Shown: in pieces, positions 54,920 through 64,000 of the stretch
How positions within the stretch are numbered: position 1 is the first letter of the stretch
Layout of the letters: each line of letters opens with the position of its first letter
Source of the DNA: Adiantum capillus-veneris
Taxonomy: Eukaryota; Streptophyta; Polypodiopsida; Polypodiales; Pteridaceae
Direction: 5' to 3'
DNA length: 64,000 bases
Assembly (NCBI GenBank): GCA_014529385.2
Contig: CM043942.1
Location: forward strand, 35,135,469-35,199,468
Translations under genes and position numbers: made by a program
The notes under the pieces: model-generated
Seen by the model: the letters and a program-made list of their open reading frames with translations, nothing else
Told to the model about the DNA's origin: nothing
Database searches by the model: none

Positions 54920-57598
54920 TATTGTCCTAGGAGGTCAAATATGACCTATGGGACCAAATAAACATGTCACATGGTGTGAGTGGAGGTCATGAGTGACTCT
55001 CGATGCTCAAAAATGGCTGAAATGAGCGTCGCAATAGAGAGTCCACATCGTGGTTGGGAGAGGAAGGTATGTAGGGAGAGCTCATGGCTGAATATATGGG
55101 GAAAAGAGGACCTAATGTAGTCAAAAGTTGAGCACTCAAGTAGTGTGTGGTGCTCACTCTCTCACACTTGACGAGGGCACAAGGTGCAAAGTCGATGAGA
55201 CTCCTTGCCAGTCCCCCAACGTCCTATCTCGCAGCGTAGAGAATGGGAGCTAAGACGAATGGAGGCAATGGTGCGGATCGCACTCAATGGGATGGGCTCA
55301 AGGATGTAGGGATGGATTTGGTTACCGCACTCGAAGAAGAAGAGAGATTTGTAGTTTGGTCAATGTGTGTGGTGTAATGGCTAAAGCGAGAACCTCCGGA
55401 TTTCTCCCAAGCCGTGATACATTGGCGTTGTAAGAAGGCCTCATTAACTTGGGAGTCGATTGATGCATCCTTGATCAAGTGACATGCATCTTATCTTCCA
55501 AACCATTTCTTGATTTCAAGCATCCACCCCGAACTTAGTATTTTGCTCTTGCATGTCTTTTGGACCTTTTGACTTGCTTCATATGAGATTCTAAGAAGTT
55601 GGTACAAAGGGCTACGTTGTGTCTGAAGCATGTACTCCACAACCCTTTGCATGCCCAAGACCTCAATGGGAAGCAATCCGGACTCAAGAAGTAAGAGCAT
55701 GTAGGGTGTTTGTGTCTTGACTTGGAGAAAGTTGATGAGAAAACGCTTTTGGACATTCTCAAACTCTTTCCAAGTAGACTTCCCGATGCTACCACTCCAC
55801 ACCTCCAGTCCATAAAGAAGCCCCGGTGTCACCAATGTGTCAAAGAGGTACTTTTTGAGAGCCCAACACTTGATCTCTCCAGAATTGCACATGTTCTCAA
55901 ATGCATAATAAGCCCTCTTTCCGGCTTCCAAGCGACGCATTGCGCAATCCTTCCATCTATGATTGGATGGAACCTCAAGGCCAAGGTACTTGAAGCTATC
56001 TACCACTTCAAGTTGCTCATTGTTGTATACAATGCATGGATTTTCATCATTGAGGGTCTTTACAAGCATAACCTTGGTTTTGGATCCATTCACGATCAGC
56101 CCGCTATGTAGGCAAAAGCGTTCCAAGACACTCAGAATCTTTTGTGCATCTTCTAAGTTATGTGCCAAGAGCACTACATCATCGGCATAAAGCAAAAGCA
56201 TGATCACCACATTTCCGATCTTAACCTCTTCTATGCCTTCTTGTTGCATAATATCAAGAACCATGCATTCCGATTCATCAATGAGTAGCCCAAAGAGGGT
56301 TGGGGAAAGTGGGCATCCTTGTTTGACACCAATGGTGCTTCCAAAAAATTTTGAAATTCCATCTCCCATACGTAGTCGACAAATCACTTTTTGGTAGATG
56401 CGAAAGACTGCATGCATAAATTCTCTCGGCACTTGAAGGCTTATTTCCTCGTGGTACCATGTCAAAAGCTTTTTTGAAATCCACAAAGCAACAATACAAC
56501 TTTTTTCCTTTCAATCGAGGCGCTTCCATAAGAACTCGAAGAGTGACAAGGTGATCAATAGTGCTATGATGCTTTCAAAAACCTGCTTGGCCTAGCGCAC
56601 GTTTGTCATTCTTTTTAGCCCATTCACTTATCTTCATCTCCATGATACATCCAAATAACCTTGCCATCAAAGAACCAACCATTATAGTACGATAGTTGTT
56701 CACATTGTTTACATCTCTTCCTTTGTGCAAAGGTTTGATCCAATTTTCACTCCAATCATGAGGCATGCTATCTGAAGTGCAAGGTTAAACATATCGCATA
56801 TCCAATATCGTGTTTTCTTGCTTGTCCATTTAATCATTTCAGCCTTGACACCTTGAAGGTCCCCTGCCTTGCGAGAAGCAAGTTTCTCAAGCGCGCGGCA
56901 TACATCATCAATGGTAAAGAAGGGAGGCATAAATGGAAGGGAGCTAGAACACTCCATCTTATCAACATTGGGTTGCTCATAGAGGTTCTTGCAATGCATA
57001 TACATATCCTCAAGAGTCAAGTCACCAAAGCTCTCAATGCGCTTGCCTTTTAGATTTTGCCAAAACTTGCCATATGCATGTGCTTTCTCTTGTGCTAAAA
57101 GAAGTTGTTTTTTGACTTCCCACCTTCTCCTCTTTTTTTGAACAAGTACTTTGTATGTGTGTGAATGTTCCAAGTAACCTTCATTGTCTTTGCTTGCATC
57201 CAACCTTAGCAAGTGTTTTCGGGCTTGACTACATTCCATGTCGAACCATTTCTTCTTGGTGCTACCTTTCTTAGATCTTTTGCAAGACATGTGTTTCACT
57301 GAAAAGCATTCCCTCACACAAAAGCAAATTACTTCTATGAAAACTTTCCACTTGCATTGTAATGTTGAGCTCTCTTGATGCTCTGTCATGCTTAACATTT
57401 GGTCCACCATATCATCATAGATGAGTGCTCGTTTGAAGTCTAGATGTAGGTATGAATGATTCACATCATGATTGGAGACTACATGCTCGCGTCTTTTACC
57501 ACACTTGAGGTCAATACATAGCATCCTATGATCCGATTCCAGATTCCATTCACCAAGTGTAAAGCTTTGTATGCATTCTAGAGTGGCTTCCTTTTCCT
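54915..57598 (-). mobile_element. 5'-truncated LINE inserted in the right D repeat
   Basis: The insertion is recognised because the left D repeat runs uninterrupted where this sequence stands in the right one. It encodes, on the minus strand, an endonuclease end, a non-LTR reverse transcriptase and a C-terminal zinc motif. The 5' end lies inside the endonuclease. No poly(A) tail is obvious at 54915, where a GA tract follows. Confidence 0.88.
54980..57598 (-). pseudogene. LINE ORF2: endonuclease end, reverse transcriptase, CCHC
   Basis: The order on the minus strand begins with SDHRMLCIDL (last motif of the APE endonuclease, about 57520). A linker follows with KKWFDMECSQARKHL, then reverse transcriptase blocks NYRTIMVGSLMARLF, LGQAGF, CFVDFKKAFDMVPR, GVKQGCPLSPTLFGLLIDE and catalytic LLYADDVVLLA (about 56190). 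The thumb part is VDSFKYLGLEV. Near 55190 a zinc motif follows, LCTLCPRQV then HHTLLEC (C-x2-C ... H-x4-C). Frames change near 56760 and 56500, and at least one TAG breaks the zinc motif region, so it is inactive. The main open part is 55491-56486. Confidence 0.9.
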
Positions 57599-58069
57599 TT
57601 CTCTTCCTCACGTTCAATTTTCTCATGCAATACCCCCTCTTCCTAAACCTCTTTTTATATCTAGCATCCCACCCTAAGCAAGGATGGTGCCCTTGAAAGG
57701 GATGTGGGAAACAAGGTTGATGACATGGCATGCCGTAGTTGGAGGTCCACAAAAACTCACGGGAAAAGGGCCGAAAAGTTTCACAAAGAGCTGCTGAGTG
57801 ACTTTCGTCACTTCTTCTAGTCCATCTGATGCCTGTACCGGTTGCTACGAGCACCTTCTCTCCCCTCGTGTTGCTTGCCTCTACTAGCCACACCATGCCT
57901 TCTTTTCTTTCCCCCCTTCCACACTAACCCCTTCAAAATACTTTATTCTGGGTGGCCAATGATGGCTTTAATTTGCTTATGGGTGGCCACTTATGGCGGG
58001 CGGCCTTTGATGCTTAGGTCCTTGGTGGTTATGGGCGGCCATTACCTCCCAATGGGCACCACATTTGTT

Positions 58070-58460
58070 TTCAGCAGCCTTTGACTAATAATACCGTCAC
58101 AAACTTTTTTGTCCATATCAATGTCTTGGATAATGCCCTCAAGATGCAAGTATAGGTGATTGCATTTGGCGAAATGCCTTCCCTTCACATTCGGTTAAAA
58201 TTGCCCAAAACTTCCTTGCCATAATCATAATGGGCATAATCTTGTAATCAATGCTCTTCGCAAGTCGATCTTTCTAACTGGAAGCTCGTCAAGAACTTTA
58301 TGTGCATAAGAGCACCACATTTAGTTACATATAGACCATCGTAGTGCTAGCACAACTCTGGCAATATACCTTGCTATCAATGCACTGCATGAGATCACAT
58401 TCCGGACAAGATTCTCCTCGAGCAATTATTCTATTGCATTCCAAAACCTGGCTGAAGCTC
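58070..58460 (-). pseudogene. PPR gene fragment inside the right D repeat
   Basis: The minus strand shows, in more than one frame, VLDELPVRKIDLRRALITRL, REGISPNAITYTCILRA and KVCDGIISQRLLKT, i.e. about two PPR motifs of the PLS type. It matches 45770-46150 in the left repeat. Confidence 0.75.
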
Positions 58461-58962
58461 AAAACTCCTAGATCACACACTAACCGAACTAGTATGGAAT
58501 CGGTCCCCGATGAAACTTAAACCGCCAATATCTTGGCAACCAGAGCTCCGATTGCATATCTGAAAAGACCAACGTGCTCCACAAGACGATCGGTTCTAGT
58601 CCATGCATTCATCTGCAGTTGACCAATCCAGTATGGACCTGCAATCCACTCATCTTCATACTATCATAACTTCCTCATTGTGACTCCAAGTGATGAGCCG
58701 TAAAGACAAGTATGTAGAGCACTTTGAGTACTTGCAGGTTTAGTCCATAAAATTCCAATTGTGAAAACTTTAATTATCTCCATTTTTAGCATCAACAAGA
58801 AATTTTTTGGCTCTTTAAAGCTGCATCTTCCATACATTTAGCATTGAGCTAGCTTGTTATCGAGCCCTGATCACTGCTTAATAAACACATACTCTTAAAA
58901 GAATCTTAACTTGCATCCTTTGCCTTTTTTTAAATCATGAAAGCAGAGCCGCACAACAACGA

Positions 58963-58965
<3 letters not shown>

Positions 58966-59013
<48 letters not shown>
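58966..59013. repeat. (CA)n microsatellite
   Basis: About 24 AC units, 8 bp beyond the end of element D. Confidence 0.95.
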
Positions 59014-59015
<2 letters not shown>

Positions 59016-61865
59016 GGTATTATATTACTCTTGATTTTTTCAAATTAAAAAAGAAACCCCCACACATTGACCTAGCCCTTCTTTAGGGACCAGTTGGGTT
59101 TTTTCTCGCAATACACACTACTCTTTCACCGGGGTAGCATAAAAACTTGGGATCCTACTTAAAAGCCACTGCTGCGTATTAACACCATGGGGCATAGCCC
59201 TTGTAATTAACCTAGGATCTATTTAATGTTACTACCTTTGGCATGGCCGAGCATGATTGCATTTTAGGAGTCCCTCTTCATCACACCGCGAAGGCAGCCT
59301 CACCATCCTCGCTGTGGATTTCCCCACTCATGGGTATTTGCGCGCCGAACAGGGCAACCACACACACACACTCTCTCTCTCCATGAAGGCGGCCTGGCTC
59401 ACTTATGGCTCCCACTCATAGGACTAGTAGTCCCTCCTCCTTCCCCTATATATACAGGTGAGGGTGCATCTTTGCCCCTCACTTAGCCAGGGTTGTTCTG
59501 TCTTGTTTTTCCTAAAAAACCTACTGCTTGCTTCAAACACATAACTATGGAGCTCACTACTCATGTTTCTCAGGTTTTTTCCTTCCCATGCTTACTTCTC
59601 TATTGGTTTTTTGAGTTTTGCTAAATTTTTACATTAAGCATACATCAGGGGTTGGTTGGTACAACAAGGTAAGTATAAATGGATGTCGGACAGTGGCGTG
59701 ATAGTGGTATATACTTTGCTCTAAACTTTGCCTCTGGCATCAACTGCTTGGTATCATCTGAGGTATAAGGGCTGGCTTTTTGACCTCTAAATTACGGCTG
59801 TCGATAACTGGTTTTTTAAAAAAAACATCCTACTGTCATTCTTTTAACGGTGTGCGCAGCATGATTCAATTCTATTTCTATAATTGGTATATGGTCTTGT
59901 GATTACCAATGAACTTGGGAATTTTTTAGCCTCTGCAACTTAATACCGTTTGCAGACGTATCATAAATCAATGGTTCATCCCGTTATACTGTTTTTTTTA
60001 TAAATGGGGTTGTTCTTGGCTTTTTTTTTAGCACCGGAAGCCCTGGGGACTATGTGATACTGGGCATACTGAATTTCTGAGTAGGAACTATCAATTATAC
60101 TTGGCATCAAGACTACTATAGCCGTAAGCTTGGAAAAACCCACCATTTTGGGTTAACTAACGATTAAAAAAAGGGGTTTTTGGTGCACTAAATTGGAAGG
60201 TAAGTATACGGCCGCTTGGCTTGACATTTGTATGGTAAGTACCCAATCAAAGCTTTGGAAGGGGGTATACCCCGAATGAGTATTTATTCTTACAACTGGT
60301 ATTGTCGCTGTTATAAATGGGTATCATGATGTCTGTCACTTATGTAATCTGGTAAAACCCTCCGTATGGGGGGGCGTATTGAACTTTTGGACCATATTTT
60401 TTGGCCCATGTACAAATTAATGTTGCTTATATATTTTTTGATAAACCTTGGAGGGAATATGGATCCGTTACATTCTATGTATGGACCTGATAGATATTAT
60501 TTGGATTGTTCGAGACAGTGCAATACAATATTTGCATTCACAGTTTGTCCTTGCTTTTTGATTTAAAACAGTTAGACGGGCTAGGCCTCTACCACTTGGC
60601 TAGCTATGAGATAGTGACTTATAAATTAGGAAGGACTGGACTCCATTTGAAACATAAAACATTATCAGTTCTAAACTTAGAACATACTTGCGATAAAAAG
60701 TATTTAGGCTTGTTTACTGATAAAACCTCATTAATTTGACAGATAATAACTCAAGTAGTTTGTTTCTTGAGGGAATGTACCACTTCGAATAAAAGGGGAA
60801 AACTGGTACTTGGATTAGAAGAGATAATTAAACAAAAAGGTTCTCTTTGACTAGAAACACTGTGATTCTTAAAAAATGAGAGAAAATATATATAAGTGAT
60901 TTTACTTTGGACTTAGCTTGTAAAAGGTAAAAAAGTTTTGTAAGATGGACATGGATAACAACTGGTATAGTCCATTGATACGTGTAAAACACATACAAGG
61001 CTAACTGATTTGTTGTCTTGTTTGGATGGATGCAGGTAAGGACTCTATCTTATCTTGGAAGGTTTTTTTGACTTTGGCAAGCCGTCCTACATTGGAGGAA
61101 ACACTCACTTATGATCTGAGAAGTTCTTTTACTATCTATATACTGAAAGGGGCCCTCTTTCCTACAATCATTGTACTTAAATAATTCTAATATTGAATTT
61201 TTTTGTACTTACCTACTCTTTGTTCCATTGCCAGCTATCTTTTGAATGTAAAAATTCAATTATGTCTTATTATCTAAGATTAAACAGCTACACACACACA
61301 CGAGCACGCGCACGCACGCACATGTATACACACACAATGGATTGTGTGTAGATTGCCCACACACATCGCCCTTCCTCAAATAGTGCATCATAGAGAGACA
61401 AGGAGAGTGTGTATGTAGCTCTCCTTGGCTCTGGTTTTCCCCTCAAGTACAGGTACAAAGATAGAGAGAGGATCGGACTCTCTCTGCACCTCGACAACTA
61501 TGAGCCCAATGACATAGAGAGAGCTATTTTGTCTCCAACATCTCTATGACATCAATATATCAACAAGCTCGGCATTTTGGCATCAAGGTTTGGCACTTCT
61601 TTCCATTAGCGGAAGATGGCATAGGCTTACATCATCTTTGGCATCAAATGAACCTCGATGGCATCCTTGGCATCAGTGGACCCACGTGGACTACCTTTGA
61701 CCTCAGCATCAACAAGCATCTCCATTTATTCTACTCACAGGTCTATATGGGGATTTAAGCCCACATGCATCTCCATTTTGTGCCATATATATTGGCAGGC
61801 ATTAGTGCTTGCCATAGACCTTTTTTTTCTTAATTTCGATTTCATATCAGACTCAAGTATGCCTA
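59014..61865. other. No ORF recognised; promoter-like and splice-site-like signals
   Basis: A TATA box (TATATATAC, 59447-59455) is followed about 90 bp later by a short ORF start (ATG 59547, MELTTHVSQ) that runs into CAG/GTTTTT. Strong donor-like GGTAAGTA occurs near 59666, 60199 and 60233. The region is T-rich and has no long frame. 61284-61335 is a CA/CG-rich tract. 61540-61740 repeats TTTGGCATCA-like words. It may be a 5' leader with a long intron, a non-coding RNA gene, or an unrecognised LTR. Confidence 0.35.
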
Positions 61866-62084
61866 TTGTGGTCACATTTGATGCATGCACTTATCTCCAA
61901 GATTCAGAAAAACAAAGGTAGTGACTTTCATGCTAGATACAGGCTTGTTGTCTTAAGAATGATGGATACAGGGGAGGTCTATTCCATGCTACTAGGGCGA
62001 CCCTTGTTCCGAGTCGGGAAGTTGAAGCAGGATAGGGAAACTAATGAGGTGAAAAAAGTCAGCCAAGTATATCAAGAAGAATGA
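61866..62084 (+). pseudogene. Gypsy protease scrap
   Basis: The frame includes DTGEVYSMLLGRPLFRVGKL, like the LLGRPW block at the end of gypsy-type proteases. It is short, and the catalytic D-[ST]-G is not present. Following sequence (to about 62340) is possibly the continuation but carries stops. Confidence 0.5.
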
Positions 62085-62422
62085 AATCAAAGTGGATAAA
62101 ATAGTTAAGCCATTATATGCGTAGTCCATCTAGTTGGCAATGGATGTTATAGATGATGAAGTGGATCTTTTCTTCAATCTAACCCGGTTGTGATCCCTGT
62201 GTTTGAAATTGATGTTGCAAAAATTATGGATAGATATTGTATGATGGAAAAAATGGATGTGGCATGTTGCCAAAATAAGTGTGTAAAGAAATTGGATTGG
62301 AGTATTTTTAGCAAATCACAAAGAAAGATATGATAGGTCAAGAGTTGAATATTCAAGAATCATCAGAATAAGCAGTAAAGAAGGCATCATTGATGTATGA
62401 GCACACTATAGAGTAGATTACT
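62085..62422. other. No gene recognised
   Basis: Possible further gypsy debris on the plus strand; no motif is clear. Confidence 0.35.
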
Positions 62423-62661
62423 TGTGTGCGCGTATGTCGCACGTGTCAATGCAAGGAACTTGCCAATACACTGTGTGCAAGCCACAAATGGCTCCAAGCA
62501 CACAACAAGCCTAAACTAGTAGACTCAAGGATGGCGATGGTGTGTCACTCACCGCTCTACGCTTGCTGTCGTGGAGGATTCTTGGCCGCGAAGAAGAGGG
62601 AGACGCCGCTACACCGCGCTCAACCGCCTCGCCGCCGTCGTGCCGCCGTAGTGCTCGATCG

Positions 62662-62706
<45 letters not shown>

Positions 62707-63017
62707 GCATACACACACACAAGGAGATGAAGAAGAAGAAGATGGAGATGGAGCAAGACCACTCTTCAATTGCACAAATGAGAGAATGAGTGAATTTTAG
62801 GTTTAGTTGACTTTTATATGAGCTCGCCCCATTCACACTTGGGCGCCCATGCTTAGCCAACTAATCCCTTGAATGTTCCAGTTAGAGTGCGCCTCTCATC
62901 GGCGATCACTCTTACCCTTTTCCTATTGGACCGACAAGCCCGGTACTGACTCTACCAAGTAAATAATACAACGTCTATCGTAGGTGATAGGGTGTCCGTG
63001 ACCCTTGAGGGTTAACA
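62423..63017 (-). repeat. 3' LTR of a G1-family gypsy element
   Basis: Plus strand begins TGTGTGCGCG and ends GGGTTAACA (595 bp); the minus strand therefore starts TGTTAACCC. It matches 1893-2600 in order, including the CT tract (62663-62703) at the same position. The polypurine tract beside its right end shows that it is a 3' LTR on the minus strand. Confidence 0.72.
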
Positions 63018-63029
63018 TGCCCCCCTTCC
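63018..63029 (-). other. Polypurine tract of the second G1-family element
   Basis: The minus strand reads GGAAGGGGGGCA immediately before TGTTAACCC. Just upstream on the minus strand stands CTTTCAAGGACGAAATC, a phrase typical of the 3' end of plant gypsy coding regions. Confidence 0.75.
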
Positions 63030-64000
63030 TGATGTAGATTTCGTCCTTGAAAGCTATTGAGTTGAAGATCATTCGTCGAGGTGGAAGAGCCTTTGAAATG
63101 AGTGTCCTTAGCCTTCTTCAGTCTCACTGCAAAATCAAACAACATTGGCACAGTAATTGCATTCTCATATACAATTAAAAAGCATATGCAGTTTTAGGTA
63201 GACAAATTGATTCGTAGCATAATTATAAACCATTTGTCAGCAATAAACATTAAATTGCAATATAATCAAACGCATAAACAGTTGGGAAGGTAAAAAACTA
63301 AACAAGTTTGGGGTCGCTTATTCAACGGTCGAAAGGCACTAACGATCGACTATTAATACCATGGGTAAGCTTCTTAATTTTCTCTGGTCAATTAAGTTGT
63401 TTAATCGCGAGAGCCAAGTATTTCATGTTCGAGGGCTGACTAGAGGCTATACCTAGAAGACCTTGTAGTTAAGCTACGATAAAAGGAATTTCTCATGAAA
63501 TCATCGCCTGACTTATTTCCTTTTCTTTGACCCATCAAAGTCTTTTCACAGTGATTCAATTTTGATGTGTGTGCTTGTTTTGTATGCCTGGGTTTTTTGC
63601 TTTTCAAGGAAAAGCGCCCACACTGGGAATCTCTAGGGCTCTAGTACCATAGCGATACATGTGAGTGGAGTACCAAATCAAGCTAAGGTTTCTCTTCCAG
63701 CTTAAGATTTTACATTGTGGCACTTTGATTTTTTGTTTGTTTGTTTTCAACATTTTAATTTTGTAATTTTGGGGGGTCATATAACACTGTTACCCTCCCC
63801 AGGCTCATCACACTAGTAAACTCCCTTTATAATACTTAAGCTAAAGGTCAATAGGGACTGAGCCCACTAGAAAGCCCTAGTATATTTCACACAATGTTGC
63901 CTAAATCGGATTAAGAACCTAAGTAACCATTGATTATTAGGAAGGCATTCCCCATGGTATTAAGAGAAGATCTGTAACACCTAGCTTGGTCAAACTAGCT
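63030..64000 (-). other. Probable interior of the second G1-family element
   Basis: Beyond the polypurine tract the minus strand would be the 3' interior. I see no pol domain; the sequence is T/A-rich and unremarkable. It is cut by the window edge. Confidence 0.35.

Larger units (their letters stand above)
44357..58958 (-). mobile_element. Large LTR element D with nested insertions
   Basis: Two direct repeats of about 2.3 kb (44357-46687 and 54007-58958, the latter split by a LINE) start TGTCA and end CGCACAACA. Beside the left repeat the minus strand reads CAGAGAGGGTGGA (46688-46700), a polypurine tract, so the element is read on the minus strand with its 5' LTR on the right. The interior, after removal of element B (47880-53255), is only about 1.9 kb and carries a broken acidic ORF. 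No convincing primer site (TCCTTGGTGAACC follows the LTR) and no clear target duplication are seen, so LTR status is inferred. Confidence 0.62.
54007..58958 (-). repeat. Right (5') long terminal repeat of D, split by a LINE
   Basis: 54007-54914 and 57599-58958 together give about 2.27 kb that match 44357-46687 in order. The GA tract at 54679-54753, the run of 26 G at 54860-54885 and the GA tract at 54886-54914 are expanded relative to the left copy. Confidence 0.8.

Overview
This window looks like heterochromatin-like or intergenic DNA from the nuclear genome of a large-genome land plant. The evidence is a spliced tetratricopeptide gene of a plant-only type, plant Ty1/copia and Ty3/gypsy retrotransposons primed by initiator tRNA-Met, tRNA-derived SINEs, fragments of PLS-type pentatricopeptide-repeat (PPR) genes, and very many long (CT)n/(GA)n and (CA)n tracts. 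A fern or another seedless plant would fit the PPR debris and dinucleotide tracts, but the sequence alone does not fix the species. There is no bacterial or organellar operon structure.

Layout. 1-14030 is a stack of nested retroelements. A minus-strand Ty3/gypsy element (G1: decayed gag-like ORF, primer site, LTR) is split by an almost full-length minus-strand Ty1/copia element (2639-7778, paired 227-bp LTRs, perfect 5-bp target duplication CTATG). It is then cut by a plus-strand Ty3/gypsy element (G2, 8162-14030) that has lost its 3' part. 14031-22724 holds older debris: a 3' fragment of the same copia family (16010-16659), a 12-copy array of alternating inverted motifs upstream of a TATA box (17144-17838), a minus-strand gypsy pol relic (18560-20110) and an internally deleted copia-like element ending in a 288-bp LTR (22437-22724). 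22760-23740 is a broken PPR gene.

26480-31519 and 47880-53255 are two copies of one non-coding LTR element (short LTRs, primer site, polypurine tract, about 5 kb interior without gag-pol). One end of the first copy plus its flank is repeated in tandem as two units of about 3.1 kb (30964-37165), each carrying the same two SINE insertions. 37811-38573 has a Harbinger-like MITE and a strong fold-back. 41141-42776 (minus) is the only gene that appears intact: three exons, 378 residues, a plant TPR-like protein.

44357-58958 is read here as one large LTR element (D) with LTRs of about 2.3 kb. Each LTR carries a PPR gene fragment, the interior is short and acid-rich, the second non-coding LTR element sits inside the interior, and a LINE sits inside the right LTR. 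58959-64000 holds a CA tract, a promoter-like region without a recognisable ORF, a gypsy protease scrap, and a second copy of the G1 LTR (62423-63017) followed by its polypurine tract.

Functionally there is no pathway here. Apart from the TPR gene, the content is mobile elements and their decay products, and the value of the window lies in their structures and order of insertion. All calls come from reading the sequence; no database search was run.
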